DNA of 64,000 nucleotides, taken from Argentina anserina (Eukaryota; Streptophyta; Magnoliopsida; Rosales; Rosaceae). A program made the position numbers and the translations under genes. The notes under the pieces were generated by a model. It had not been told where the DNA came from. It saw only the letters and a program-made list of their open reading frames with translations, and did no database searches. The stretch covers positions 23,746,001-23,810,000 of the forward strand of contig NC_065877.1 of assembly GCF_933775445.1 (NCBI RefSeq), written 5' to 3'. Positions within the stretch are counted from its first letter, which is position 1, and every line of letters begins with the position of its first letter. Below are positions 1 through 13,969 of this stretch, in pieces.

Positions 1-3000
1 TTCCAACTTATAATCGTCTCAGGAAAGGTATACTCACCTCGGCCAGTGGAAAAGCTAATGAAATTGATATACCAAATCTTGGGTTTGAAGAGAGAAAGGA
101 CCTGGTTGAGAGATTGCTCAAAGGCACTGACGACGGCAATGAAAAGTTCATGATAAAGCTCAAGAATCGTATTGACAGGTGAGATCCTCATCTTAATTTC
201 ATTATACATCGAGTGTATATATGGTGAATCTTGGATAATTTTTTATTTTATTTTTCGACTTTGCTGAATGCTGATCAGTTTATTATCGAACAACCTTAGT
301 AATAGATCAGGGAAGGAATTTTCTTTAAATGGTTCGAAGTATACTATGATGGCTTGATTGTTGTGACTCTTACACTTTTGAATGTGTCGTGTATCTCAGC
401 GTTGGAATTGAGCTTCCCACAATTGAAGTTCGGTTTGAGCATCTAAACATAGAAGCAAAGGCTTATGGAGGAACCCGAGCATTGCCTACTCTTTTGAACT
501 GGATTACTAATATAATCGAGGTAAAAATTTATATTTAGATGAGGTCGATACTTTTCATGAATTAATGTTTGAGTTTTTATGTTCTCACAATGTACATTTT
601 GCACTGATGTTGAAGGGTTTCTTGACCAATCTCCGTGTAATTTCAAGTAGAAAGACAAACTTCTCTATCCTTCACAATGTTAGTGGAATTATAAAGCCTG
701 GAAGGTGATGAGCTTAATTACAAATGTTAATGTTTCCCTCACGTGTTTTTCATGAATATCAAAAAATTTGTCAATTTTTCTTAAAGAAAACTGATATTTG
801 ATGAGCTACCATTTGTTTTACTGCACATATATATGACTATATATTTCAGAATGACATTACTATTGGGTCCTCCAAGTTCCGGCAAGACCACACTGTTATT
901 GGCTTTAGCCGGAAAGCTTGATCCAGATCTAAAGGTGCAACGGAATCTCACTAACAGAATCAAAAAATTCTACAATTCATTTTCTGAAAATTTCGGCCAC
1001 ATATGAAATTATGGCAAGATATATATATATATTCCCTATTCAGAGTGAAACTTCACTCTAAAATTATAAAGTGAAGTTCCAATTTTGGCACACTTTTTCG
1101 GTCAAATGTTTTCACCATAAGCGATTCAACATTTCGGTATGGTATTCAATATCATCTCTACAAAGTTTCATCCAATTTGACAATGGTTTGAGCTTTCAAA
1201 ATTGAGATTTACACAAACGGTTCACGTTGAACAGTTTTAATTCATTTATTGATTTAATCTACTTTCAATACCTTAACGATGTCCAAATTATATGAAATTT
1301 TGTAGAGATGATCTTGAATAGCATACCTAAATATTGAATTACTTATGGTCAAAAAATTTGACCAAAACGTGTGCCAAAATTGAAACTTCACTCTATAATT
1401 TCAGAGTGAAGCTTCACTCTGAATAGAGACTATATATATATATATATATAATTTCTCAGCTGCGGACGTCCGCACCGTCTGTACGGTGTGGATTCGGCGA
1501 TTCCGGCCACCGGTAAAGCGCAACGACGACACCACCAGCACAGTCGTACTCCTCTCCTCCAGGCGCTCCTGTCTGTGCTGGCCGGAGCTGCAACACCGGC
1601 CTACGGCAGCCGGTATCTCAAAATCTCCGCACGGTGCCCAGCAATTTGAAATTTTGAGATTCTGACCAGCACACTCCGGTGTTGCAGCTCCGGCCGGCAC
1701 AGACATGAGTGTTGGGAGGAAGAGAGTGCGGCTGCTGGTCGCCGGAATCGTCAAATCCGCACCGTGAGGACGGTGCGAAGCTGAGAAGCTCTATGTATAT
1801 ATTAAGTTTGTAAACTAACCGAATTAGTTTATGCTTCAGCTGTCGGGAACGGTGACATATAATGGCCATGGAATGAATGAATTTGTACCCCAAAAAACTG
1901 CTGCTTACATCAGTCAATATGATTTGCATATTGGAGAAATGACTGTAAGGGAGACATTAGCCTTTTCTGCAAGATGTCAAGGGGTCGGAACTCGTTATGG
2001 TCTGTTCATTTGTCGAATCACTTTTATTTCTGGTTTGATTTGACTCACATATATTCAAAATATCTGCACAAAATAAGCAATAAACTTATATTCATTTTGG
2101 CCTGTCTAGATATGTTAGCTGAGCTATGCAGAAGAGAGAAAGCAGCTTATATAAAGCCTGATCCTGACATTGATGTGTTCATGAAGGTGAATAAAACTAG
2201 CTACCATCTATTGTTGAATATGCAGTAGTCATGAGCATAGATAATACGTAAACACAAAGTTTGGTTAGTTTGTTGCTTGAATGGATTTTAGGGTCAATTA
2301 GTAAAGAGTAATGTTTTAAAAAAGCGAAGGCGTACTTTAAGGTGTTTTCTTGAGAGCCTTAAATCTTAAAACTTAAGGCGCATAAGGCGTAAGCCTTATG
2401 TTATAAAAAATTAGTAGTTAAATGTGTAAATATAGAATTATACACATACAAAAAGAACAAATATACATAATAATTTACCAATTTATTGTATTTAGATAAA
2501 ATGAAATTCATAATCCAAACGTTTTAGATAGTTTTCATCAAACTAAACACATTATATAAATAAATATTAAAATATAGCTAAAAAGATTATTTTCTAAGGT
2601 GTAGTAAAATGCGTGAAAACCGTAGCATAAGCCATAAGGCGTAAAAGGCGTAAACGTTTTAAGGCTCAGTGCCCAGACCGAAAAATAGATGCGTTATGTA
2701 AGTAGCCTTAAATTTTTTAAGCCTCAGTGAGTCTTGAGACGAGTTTTTTAAAAACATTGGTAAAGAACTTGTTTTTTTTTGTCATTCAAACTTGCTTATA
2801 GGGTCATCAACACACGTATGCATGTGGTTCTAATTATTGATTGGCTTTTACTATTGTAGGCAACAGCTATAGAGGGCCAAGAAGTGAACGTAGTGACAGA
2901 TTACATTTTGAAGGTTATAGATACCTCAACTCATTAAGATTATTTCAGAATGCACCATTGCACCATGAATTCATGATATCAGAAGGTTACATAGACTTTC

Positions 3001-6000
3001 GTCATTCATATAAGCACTACATTTTTTTATTTTCTTAATAGATTTTAGGACTAGAAGCGTGCGCTGATACGTTGGTAGGAAATGATATGTTGAGGGGTAT
3101 CTCTGGAGGACAAAGAAAGCGTGTTACAACAGGTAAAAAAAATTAATATCTGAGCTATTGCACATACTAATCAATAAAATTTAGCTCAGATCGATGTTAA
3201 ATCTCCTTCTAATTGCACCGTTAAGTGGTTTTTTCCACTTTTAGGTGATGTTTGCCAAATCATCAACGTAACGGTGCAATTGGAACGAAACTAAACAAAG
3301 TGATCAAATTGCTTAAATTTGAATAGTTTGAAGAGTGATTGGTTAAAATTGAAACATCAAGAACTAAGCTGTTGAGTCACTTAAAGTTGAAGGAGTAACC
3401 AATATTTTGTTCCTGAATAAACCTATTGTAAATGATCGAGGTATCTGAAAAGGTAGCTATATTTTACATTCAATAAATTAACTTACAGGTGAGATGCTCG
3501 TTGGACCTGCAAACGCTTTGTTCATGGATGAGATATCAACTGGCTTGGACAGTTCAACAACATTTCAAATTGTGAATTCAATCAAGCAAAACATCCATAT
3601 TCTTAATGGAACCGCTGTCATCTCACTTCTTCAGCCAGCACCAGAGACTTTTGACCTCTTTGATGACATTATCCTTCTCTCCGATGGCCAGATTGTGTAT
3701 CAGGGACCTCACGAGCATGTGCTTGAGTTTTTTCAAATTATGGGATTTAAATGTCCCGATAGGAAAGGCATTGCCGATTTCCTACAGGAGGTACTTGGTT
3801 GTGATGAATCTCTCTTATCCATATATAATGATACAAATCTATACAATGAGATGATGAAACTTAATCAAACAATAACACGCGTACGTTTTCGAAGGTGACA
3901 TCTAGGAAAGATCAGGAGCAATATTGGGAAAGGAAAGAGGAGCCGTATAATTTTGTTACTGTTGAGCAATTTTCCAAAGCATTTGAATCATTCCATGTCG
4001 GACAGAAACTTGGGGGGGAACTTTTAGTAACATTTGACAAAAGACAGAACCACCCGGCAGCTTTAACAACTAGAAAGTATAGTGCTAAAATGGGAGAACT
4101 TTTGAAAGCTTGCATCTCAAGGGAGATTTTGCTCATGAAGAGGAATTCCTTTTTTTATTACTTTAAGCTAACCCAAGTAAGTTTCAATTACATATCATAA
4201 ATATGTTCTTTATATTGATATCCTAGGAACACAGTTTTGCGTTTGATTAGTTTCTGATCGCTTCATTTCCTGCTTGCAGATTACATTTCTGGCATTCATT
4301 TCGATGACAACGTTTCTACGGACCAAGATGCACCACAACTCAGTAGATGATGCAGTAGTTTTTGCAGGTGCTTTGTTCTTTGCCAATACCGTAGCTATGT
4401 TTAATGGGATGGCAGAGCTTTCACTGACTCTTATCAAGCTTCCCGTCTTTTACAAGCAAAGAGATTTTTTCTTCTACCCTGCATGGGTCTATGCTCTTCC
4501 AACATGGATTCTCAAGATACCTATATCATTTGTAGAAGTTGCAATTTGGGTGTTCATGACATATTACGTAACCGGATATGATCCAAATCTTGGACGGTAA
4601 ACAAGTAAATCTTCATTGTTAACTTTCTTGCTATGCATAAAATTAATTTCTGATGCATGGTTGTTGACATATTGCAGGTTCTTGAAGCAATATCTCATAT
4701 TATTGCTGGTTAACCAAATGGCCTCTGGTTTATTCCGTACTGTTGCAGCATTGTGTAGGGACATGATTATTGCCAACACTTTAGGTGCCTTTGCAAATGT
4801 CATGCTTTTTACACTAAGTGGCTTCGTTCTCTCTAGAGGTACAAATAAGTCACCATAAATAAAGGGAAACTTAACACTACTTATTCTTGATAGTTACATT
4901 TTAATCTTAGATGATTCTTTAATTGCAGATAAAATTAACAAGTTGTGGAAATGGGGCTACTGGAGCTCACCTCTAATGTACGGTCAAAATGCAGTAGTAG
5001 TTAATGAGTTACTTGGGAAGCGTTGGAAACATGTATGCTCGATATGTTTTATCCAATCTCCACATTTTTTTTGTTTAAAATCAAATGATGTTTCTCATTT
5101 CTAATTTGTGATTTCTACAAAAGGTATTGCCAAACTCAACAACGTCAATAGGAGTTGCAGCTTTAAAGTATAGAGGCTTCTTTACACACGCATATTGGTA
5201 CTGGATTGGAGCTGGGGCATTGATTGGATTTGTGTTGCTTCTTAACCTTTGTTATGTTCTGGCGCTCTCCTACCTAAACCGTTAGTATCTCATACCAAAC
5301 TGATTATCGAATGTTTATAAATTAGGATGGTTTCATAATTTCAAAGAGATGATATGATTATGCAGCAATTGGGAAATTGCAAGCAGCCAAAGCAGATGAT
5401 GTTGAGGGAATTGCAGAGGAAAGTAAGTCGTGTTCACCAACCATATTAGGTGTAAAATTGCATCGCTTGATGTACTTTCAATAGTTAACACTTCACAGTG
5501 TGTGTGTTTTAGTTTGTTCATTATTCCCTAAGTTGACAGTATTATTGTAACAACAATGCAGAGAGTCTCAATACAGAAGTTTCTGGTGATGGTACTAACA
5601 TAAGGAAACAGGGAATGGTTCTTCCATTTGAACCACATTCCATAACCTTTGATGAAATCACATACTCTGTTGACATGCCACAGGTAACTTCATATAATAT
5701 AATTATTGGAATTTGAAAGGTTCCATCGCTGAAAATCAGTTAGTCTTAAAATCACTAGCTATTCTCAGTTTCTCACACGTAGACTCGATAGAAGAAAACT
5801 GATTGATGAGTGACGGTGTTTTAAAGGAAAATTTAATAAGAATCTATTTTGTAAAATTGTCCTTGTAATTAAATTGGTTCTCAATGTTTTTTAATATGTT
5901 AATGTCTTTCTTTCTGTAAAAAGAAATATAATTTTGGCTAGCCGTTTTCCAAAAAACAAAATATATATATATAGACACACACACACACACACATAGTAAG

Positions 6001-8811
6001 GTAATTTGAATTGGCTAGCATATTGTTATCTAAGTTCATTATGTGGGTGCAAGATGAGTTATTGAACTTTTCTAGTGATATCTCATCAATATATAGGAAA
6101 TGAAGACAGATGGTGTTGTAGAGGACAAGTTGGTTCTTCTGAAGGGTGTGAGTGGTTCTTTCAGGCCAGGTATTTTAACAGCTCTTATGGGTGTTAGTGG
6201 TGCTGGGAAAACGACTCTCATGGATGTATTGGCTGGTAGGAAAACTGGTGGATATATTGAAGGAGATATTAAAATTTCCGGGTATCCAAAGAAGCAGGAA
6301 ACATTTGCTCGGATTTCTGGATATTGTGAGCAAAATGACATTCACTCCCCTCATGTTACTGTCTCCGAGTCATTGATATACTCAGCATGGCTTCGTTTGC
6401 CACCTGAAGTTAAATCCGAAACCAAAAAGGTAAGCATGATGGTAATTAATACCGGAATAAGCTTAACTGCATATGCTCTTACTGAAATGTCCAAACAAAT
6501 GACAAGCTAGCTTAAATCGCTAACCCTAAATTAATTTAGCATTTCCACATTTACTAGTACAATTGAAGTTTACTAAATTTATAATTAAGTTAGAATTGAA
6601 CACTCACTTCAAACATTTAATAGAATTTTTATTTTCTACTTTTTTTATTATTAAATTTGTAGAATCTTCCATGTTGTATGTGTTTGGAAAGTACTGCATG
6701 AAACTATGTCTCACTTTCAACTTTGAATTGAGTGGAAGGGCTTAACCATTTGGTAGTTGTAGTGATTATGAATTTCTATTGTAAAATTCTATTGCAGATG
6801 TTCATAGAGGAGGTGATGAAACTTGTGGAACTCAATCCATTGAGGCAATCACTTGTTGGGTTGCCTGGTATCAATGGTCTTTCAACTGAGCAGCGCAAGA
6901 GGCTGACTATAGCAGTTGAGCTAGTAGCCAATCCCTCTATAATATTCATGGATGAACCAACTTCGGGATTAGATGCAAGAGCTGCTGCTATTGTCATGAG
7001 AACAGTTAGGAACACAGTGGATACTGGTAGAACTGTTGTGTGCACCATCCATCAACCTAGCATTGACATTTTTGAAGCTTTTGATGAGGTGAGAAATGTT
7101 AAAAAAAAAAATACGAAAGCTTAACTCTTTATGTATTCAATTTTTTTCTCAAAAATGAGAACATGGTGAACGAGAACAATGTTGTTGTTGCAGCTACTCC
7201 TATTGAAGAGGGGAGGGCAGGAAATTTATGTGGGTCCATTAGGTCACCATTCTTGCAATCTTATCAGTTATTTTGAGGTAAGTTGTAATTGGCCTACAAG
7301 ATATCCATTACTCATACTTATTCTTATTTATTAAATTTTGTTTATCACTTTCTCAATATTAAGGATATTGAAGGAGTCGGTAAAATAAAAGATGGTTATA
7401 ATCCAGCGACATGGATGTTAGATGTTTCGACCTTAGCACAAGAATTCGCTTTGGGAATTGATTTCGCTCAAGTTTACAAGCAATCAGCATTATACAGGTC
7501 TACTAAATGATTCTTGCATCTATATTATCAATTAATTAGTTTATCACCTATAAGAACAAATTGCTGAAATATATATCTTTCAAATGAATATGATTCAGGA
7601 GAAATAAGCAACTCATTGCCGAATATAGCTTGCCTTCTGCTTCCTCAAATGAACTGTCTTTCCCTACTCGATACTCCCAACCATTTATCATGCAATTTAT
7701 GGCTTGCTTATGGAAACAGCATTGGTCATACTGGCGTAACCCACCGTACAATGCAGTGAGAATTCTTTTCACGATAATCATCGGATTAATGTTTGGGACA
7801 ATGTTCTGGAATCTTGGCTCCAAAACGTAAGTTGTAACATATTAACAAAGAAATAAATTTGTTGAGATTCATTGGATCTGTATATTAACTTTCATAGTGT
7901 ATTAAAGTTCACTTCCATATGAGATGCAGGAAAAGAAAACAAGATCTGTTAAATGCAATGGGTTGCATGTACACTGCTGTTCTCTTTCTGGGGGTCCAAA
8001 ATGCATTTTCGGTGCAACCTGTAGTTTCTGTTGAAAGAACAGTCTTTTACCGAGAAAAAGCAGCAGGGATGTATTCAGCCTTGGCTTATGCATTTGCACA
8101 GGTGATATATAGTGTATTCTCAACACATCTTGAATAGCTAATTTTCATCACTATATGATTATTTAAATTTTTCTACTTATTGTTACAGGTTACAATTGAG
8201 CTTCCATATGTTTTGGTACAAGCTTTGGTTTATGGGGTTATAACTTATCTAATGATTGGATTTGAGAGGAAGTTTGTTAAGTTTTTCTGGTACATATTCT
8301 TCACGTACTTCTCACTGGCGTATTTCACATTTTATGGGATGATGACTGTGGCTGTTACTCCAAACTATCAAATTGCTTCTATTGTTTCCACTTTGTTTTA
8401 TGGAGCATGGAATCTCTTTGCTGGTTTTATTATTCCACGGCCGGTAAGCATGTGTTAAGTTTTAAAGATTGGAAGCTAAAAATATGCATTAATACAAAAA
8501 TTAATCATATTTCCTCTTGTCAACTTCATTTTCTTACTCTTGGCCAACAACAGAAGCTTCCCATATGGTGGAGATGGTACTACTGGGCATGTCCAATAGC
8601 CTGGACATTGTATGGATTGGTCGTATCACAGTTCGGAGATCTAGATGATTTGCTCGACAGTGATGAAACAGTGAACCAGTTTTTGAGACAGTATTTTGGT
8701 TTCAAACATGATTTTTTGGGAGTTGTTGCAGTAGTGGTCGTTGGAATTGCCGTACTATTCGCATTTGTCTTTGCCTTTTCTATTAAAACGTTCAACTTCC
8801 AGAAGCGTTAG
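1..8811 (+). CDS. Full-size ABCG/PDR-type ABC transporter, 5' partial, 24 exons
   Basis: Plasma-membrane ATP-driven exporter of the plant pleiotropic drug resistance family. Exons read from GT/AG borders and phase: 1-178, 400-520, 616-704, 850-934, 1840-1999, 2110-2186, 2860-2913, 3042-3132, 3489-3790, 3895-4176, 4280-4596, 4678-4838, 4929-5032, 5124-5280, 5366-5422, 5562-5683, 6097-6429, 6798-7088, 7194-7277, 7364-7497, 7599-7826, 7930-8101, 8189-8443, 8554-8811. They join into one open frame of about 1369 codons; the family has about 1430-1450, so only the N-terminus is missing. Domain order is NBD1 (Walker [10 protein letters not shown], signature ISGGQRKR, Walker [14 protein letters not shown]), TMD1, NBD2 (Walker [10 protein letters not shown] near residue 820, Walker [13 protein letters not shown]), TMD2. 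NBD2 has the degenerate signature LSTEQRKR, which is normal for PDR proteins. The gene looks intact despite transposons in introns 4 and 6. Substrate cannot be told from sequence. Confidence 0.93.
1032..1430. mobile_element. TA-flanked foldback MITE in PDR intron 4
   Basis: About 399 bp with long terminal inverted repeats. Both ends carry the self-complementary block CAGAGTGAAGCTTCACTCTG or a close variant, followed by AAATT and GAAGTTYCAATTTT. The element sits inside a (TA)n run with TA on both sides, as expected for a TA target-site duplication. A second copy lies at 52052-52449 in the opposite orientation. No coding capacity. Superfamily not certain; TA duplication fits Tc1/mariner-type MITEs. 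Confidence 0.8.
1452..1790. mobile_element. GC-rich foldback element in PDR intron 4
   Basis: The left end (TTCTCAGCT, GCACCGT, GATTCCGGC) is repeated inverted at the right end (GCCGGAATC, ACGGTGCG, AGCTGAGAA). The inner parts also pair: GAGCTGCAACACCGG near 1590 with CCGGTGTTGCAGCTC near 1676-1690. The GC content is far above that of the host intron. It lies directly next to the TA-flanked MITE, sharing the same TA-rich spacer. Short ORFs on both strands here are shadows of the palindrome. Confidence 0.7.
2309..2759. mobile_element. hAT-like MITE in PDR intron 6
   Basis: A 451-bp insertion with terminal inverted repeats TAATGTTTTAAAAAAGCG and, read inverted from the other end, CAATGTTTTTAAAAAACTCG. 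It is flanked by near-identical 8-bp sites GTAAAGAG (2301-2308) and GTAAAGAA (2760-2767), 7 of 8 matching. The interior is rich in AAGGCG and GCCTTA words. An 8-bp duplication is typical of hAT elements. No ORF. Confidence 0.65.
5960..5993. repeat. (AT)n(AC)n microsatellite in PDR intron 16
   Basis: Run of AT dinucleotides followed by about nine AC repeats inside the 413-bp intron between exons 16 and 17. Confidence 0.9.
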
Positions 8812-8960
8812 TATAGTCTTCATTGTTTTAGAAGGAAAAATGGTTGATAACTAAATTGCCTTGTAGCACCAATATATAATCTTTAATATTTTCAAATAGC
8901 ATATAATGCCAATCTTCAATTTGTCAGAAGTTGTAACGACCCCAAAATTTCGAGCTTAAA

Positions 8961-11900
8961 TGTAACGACCCCAAAATTTCGAGCTTAAAAACTCAAAATT
9001 TCAAAGTCGTTAGAACACCAAAACAATCTCAATGAAATCGAAATCATTTAACGTGCACAGCGGATCATCACTGAGTTCTCAATACAACTCAGAAAACCAA
9101 TTATTACAAACCAAACATATAATTCAACATTATATCAATTGGAAATGTATAATCCTCACAAGATAGTCACACCAAATCCTCACGCAAGCTGGAGATAAAT
9201 AACTTCAAGTCCTCTGAGCGGTCCGTCAATTCCCGCTAATCCACACCTGCGGAGTTATCCACTACACCATCGTATTGGTGCACCGGGATTGTAAACACAA
9301 ACCCGGTAAGCATTTACAACTCGTATGAGTAAAATGAAAATATATAACTCGCTTATCAATATATACGAAAATCCACAAATCAAACAAATATAAATGCACT
9401 CATGAGTCAGTGGACGGCCCATCTGGTTGTCCCAAAGAAAAAGAAGCGCTCATGAGAAATTAAGTAACCCTTCTGGTTACCCAAATGCATTTATAATACG
9501 GGTACCAAGAACGCTGGTACACATCTGTTACCCCTCTCGTAATACACCGCTGATATTGGATAGCCACCCGCTACCCAACATCCAAATAAACTGAGTACCC
9601 ATGAGCAGATAACCACCCGTTACCTCACATGCAGTACTAAGGCAGACAGACTAGAGCTCTAACTGTATCGTAACTTTCGCCCGGCCAAAGGCTAGGTTCC
9701 GACTTGCCAAACACGTACAATAATCTCACATCATATTATACCAAATCACGTCCGAAGACAAATCAACATTTTAACAATCTCAATGTTAAAATCACGTACA
9801 ATAATCTCACATCATATTGTACCAAAATCACGTCCGAAGACAAATCAACATTTTAACAATCTCAATGTTAAAATCACGTACAATAATCTCACATCATATT
9901 GTACAAATCAAAATCACATGCTCGATATTTAAATCTCGTCATCGAAATGACATAAATCACGATAAAATCATAACTGTATATTATATAGCAAACTATATAT
10001 ATATGTACATATTTACCATTTATACAATATATATATAATCCATTATATCATATACATGTCATATTTCATAAACACGTCCGAAGACAAAAACTCGTTCGAA
10101 GACAAAACATTTTAACAAACTCATGTTAAAACCACGTACAATAATCACACCTCATATTGTGCAAAAATCAAATCACATGCTCAATATTTAATTCTCGTCA
10201 TTCGAAATGACCAATTCCAATGAATTCATAACAGTATATAATATAGCAAACTATATATATATGTACTTATTACCATTTATACGATATATATGTAATCTAC
10301 TATATTGTATACGTGTCGTAATTCAATCTTAAAAACTCTTGCAAAAATTCTTTAATCACCGCAAGGGTAGATTCGTAAATAAGTGAGATTTTACTCACCT
10401 TATTGACTTGAGCGTAATCCAACAATTCCCGAAGATAATTCATTTCCTTGATTTAACGATCACCTTGAAAAGATAAGAAAAGAATTTAGAATCGTTTCGT
10501 AAACCTTTAAATGCCGAAACAGTAATAATCGGATACTGTTCAGCAATTTTCGGTTTTACGAAGTTACTGTTCACTGTTACTATTCACGGGTACTGTACAA
10601 ATATACCATTAATACGTATTTCTGTACGTATAAATATTATATACGTATTTTCTGTACGTATAATATTATGTACGTATTTCTGTACGTATAAATATTATGC
10701 ACGTATTTCTATACGTATAAATATTATATACGTATTTATGTACGTATAAATATTATATACGTATTTCTGTATGTATACATACTGTTTAAATGTAAATACA
10801 ATCTCAGTAAATAAAATTTACTAATTACCTTTTACAAAATACTTTTTACATTTACTGAAAGTAATTTATATTTACATTTACCGAAGGTAAAATTTAATTA
10901 CATTTACCGTAGTAAATAAAATTTACATTTACATTTAAGTAAATTACCAAAATACCCTTCTGTCAAAACTGTCCACACTGCCGCACGCGGCGGCGCATGT
11001 GTCACACGCGCCGCCTCCGGCAGGCCGCGCGTGGGGCCCACGCGCCGACACTCCCAACGGCGCGTTTCACGCCACCGCCGCCCGAAAACTCATCCTCTCC
11101 TCCTCCTCTTTCTTCCTACGGACGCAGACCACCCCTAGACTGCCCCATACCCCTTCACGCGCCGCCTAAGGCGGCGGTGTTCATCATTTCTCCCCTCCTT
11201 CCCGATCTCACTCCAATCTCCTCTACAATCAACCAAAACATCCATAATACACACCACAACAATCACCACATCATTTAGAATTGAAACCTCACGTATTATT
11301 GGTCTTGGAGGCACCGAAGCTCGTCGGAGAGCTTGGTGCAGTCGTGCGGTCCGGCGAGGCGCGAGAGGGCGAGTCGACCTCGGGGTCGCTGGTGAAGGAC
11401 GGTGCGACGTCTCCTAGGCTGGCGGTGAGGACCACGTCTCCCTGAGAAGGGAGATCGGTGGTGGACCGAGAGGGTGAGGGAGAAAGCTCGGGAAGAGGAA
11501 GAGAGGGTGGAGGCGCTGCGTGACGATCGGGGCTGCTTGCAGGAGATCTTGCGAGGGTGTAGGGTGCGGCGGTGCTAGCCACGAAGGGCTGAGGACGGAG
11601 GTCGGGGAGGGAGGCGATTCGGAAGGCAGAGAGGGGAGAGAAGGTCGGGTGGGAGAGAGAGAAGAAAGGAGGCGGGGAGAAAGGAGAGAGGGAGGGTTTC
11701 TGATTATGGAAACCCTAATCCCATAAATATCTATTTATACTAGTTTCCAAATCGGAAACTAACTTCCGACGTTAATAACTTTTACGTACGTCGTCCGATT
11801 AGAACGCGTCACATATCCACGAACTCGTATCGACGAGCTCTACAACTTTCGTGAAGAAAGTTTTCGCAACCGAGCGACGAAATAAAAGTAGAAAAATACG

Positions 11901-12057
11901 TTCGGAAACGTAACGTTTTTCGAATTAAACGTTCTAATAACGTTTTCGTTTTCGATTTCCGACGTCACAACACGGAACGAACACAATTTAATATTTCCGA
12001 GAACTTAAACACTTAGAAGTAGTCTATTAACTTGTCCCGAAAAATCGGGTTATTACA
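8961..12057 (+). mobile_element. Nested solo LTR copy 1 (inserted in the outer LTR)
   Basis: 3097 bp, TGTAACGACCCC to GGGTTATTACA, flanked by the perfect 5-bp duplication TTAAA (8956-8960 and 12058-12062). It landed only 29 bp inside the outer copy, which is why the first 29 bases of the family occur twice in a row at 8932-8989. Length is above the family norm because of an expanded GTACGTAT-rich repeat array at 10612-10780. Same subfamily as the outer copy, with a GC-rich block at about 10980-11700. Confidence 0.88.
10612..10780. repeat. Tandem array of GTACGTATTT / ACGTATAAATATTAT units
   Basis: About six units of roughly 27-30 bp, each built of TACGTATTTCTGTACGTATA plus AATATTAT. Each unit contains self-complementary TACGTA words. 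The other copies of this LTR family have only one or two units at the same place, so the expansion is specific to this copy. Confidence 0.8.
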
Positions 12058-13073
12058 TTAAAAACTCAAATTTCAAGGTCGTAAAACACCAAAACAATCT
12101 TAACGAATCGAAATCATTTTAAATGCACATTGGATCATTACTGAATTCACAATACAACTCAGACAACCAATTATTACAACCAAATTTATAATTCGACATT
12201 ACATAAAATGGGAATGTAATAATCCTCACAATCTCTCACAAAACTCACAAATAAAACCTCACAAGTTCGCACACACAAATCCACACTAGAAACCTCACCA
12301 CAAGTAGGTTATGTAATGACCCCAAAATTTCAAGTATAAAAACTCAAAATTTCAAAATCGTTAAACACCAAACAATCTCAACGAATCGAAATCATTTAAA
12401 ATGTCACAGCGGATCATCTCTGAGTTCAAAATACAACTCAGTCAAACCGATTATTACAACCCAAATTATAATTCAATATTATAACAATGGAATTACGTAA
12501 TCCTCACAACAAACTCAAAAGATAGTCACACAAAATCCTCACACCAGCTGGAGATAAATAACTTCAAGTCCACTGAGCAATACGTCAATTCCCACTAATC
12601 TACACCTGCGGAGTTATCCACTACACCATCGAATTGGTGCACCGGGATTGTAAACACAAACCCGGTAAGCTTTACAGCTCGTATGAATAAAATGAAAATA
12701 TAACTCGCATAACAATATATTCGAAATTCCAGAAATCAAACAAATATAAATGCACTCATGAGTGAATGGACTGCCCATCTGGTTGTCCCAAAGAAATACG
12801 AAATGAAACTCTCATGAGAAATTAAGTAACCCATCTGGTTACCCAAATGCATTTATAATATGGGTACCAAGAACGCTGGTACACATCTGTTACCTCTCTC
12901 GTAATACACCGCCGATATTGGGCAACCACCCGCTACCCAACATCCAAAAATATGAGTACTCATAAGTAGATAACCACCTGTTACCTCACATGCAGTACTC
13001 CGGCAGACAGACTAGAGCTCTAACTGTATCGTAACTTTTGCCCGGCCAAAAGCTAGGTTCTGACTTGCCAAAC

Positions 13074-13395
13074 ACGTACAATAATCTCACATCATATTGT
13101 ACAAAATCAAGTCCGAAGACAAATCAACATTTTAACAATCTCCATGTTAAAATCACGTACAATAATCTCACATCATATTGTACAAAAATCAAGTCCGAAG
13201 ACAAATCAATATTTTAACAATCTTCATGTTAAAATAACGTACAATAATCTCACATCATATTGTACCAAAAATCAAGTCCGAAGATAAATCAACATTTTAA
13301 CAATCTCCATGTTAAAATCACGTACAATAATCTCACATCATATTGTACAAATCAAAATCACATGCTCGATATATAAATCTCGTCATCAAAATGAC
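13074..13395. repeat. 80-83 bp tandem repeat, four units, two stem-loops per unit
   Basis: Units start near 13074, 13154, 13236 and 13319. Each has GTACAATA...TATTGTAC (8-bp arms) and ATTTTAACA...TGTTAAAAT (9-bp arms, some with changes), joined by AAGTCCGAAGACAAATC. Other copies of the family have one to three units in the same place. Confidence 0.85.
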
Positions 13396-13969
13396 ATAAT
13401 CACGATAAAATCATAACAGTATATTATATAGCAAACTATATATATATGTACACATTTACCATTTATACAATATATATATAATACATTATATCATATACAT
13501 GTCATATTTCATAAACACGTCCGAAGACAAAAACTCGTCCGAAGACAAAACTCGTCCGAAGACAAAACATTTTAACAAACTCATGTTAAAACCACGTACA
13601 ATAATCACATCTCATATTATACAAAAATCAAATCACATGCTTAATATTTAATTCTCGTCATTCGAAATGACCAATTCCAATGAATTCATAACAGTATATA
13701 ACATAGCAAACTATATATATATGTACTTATTCTCATTTATACAATATATATGTAATCCACTATATTGTATACATGTCATAATTCAATATTAAAAACTCTT
13801 GTAAAATCTTGAATCACCGTAAGGGTATGTTCGTAAATAAGTGAGATTTTACTCACCTTCTTTCCTGCTGCAACTTCCACGACCCTAAAAGTAATTTCCT
13901 TACTCGTTTCGTCAGTCACCTAATAGTACGATAAATGTTTAGAAAATGATACTTAAAATATCAGGTGAT

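Noticed and set aside
1401..1929. Minus-strand open frames over PDR intron 4 and exon 5
   Set aside because: Produced by the GC-rich palindrome and the antisense of exon 5; no protein motif.
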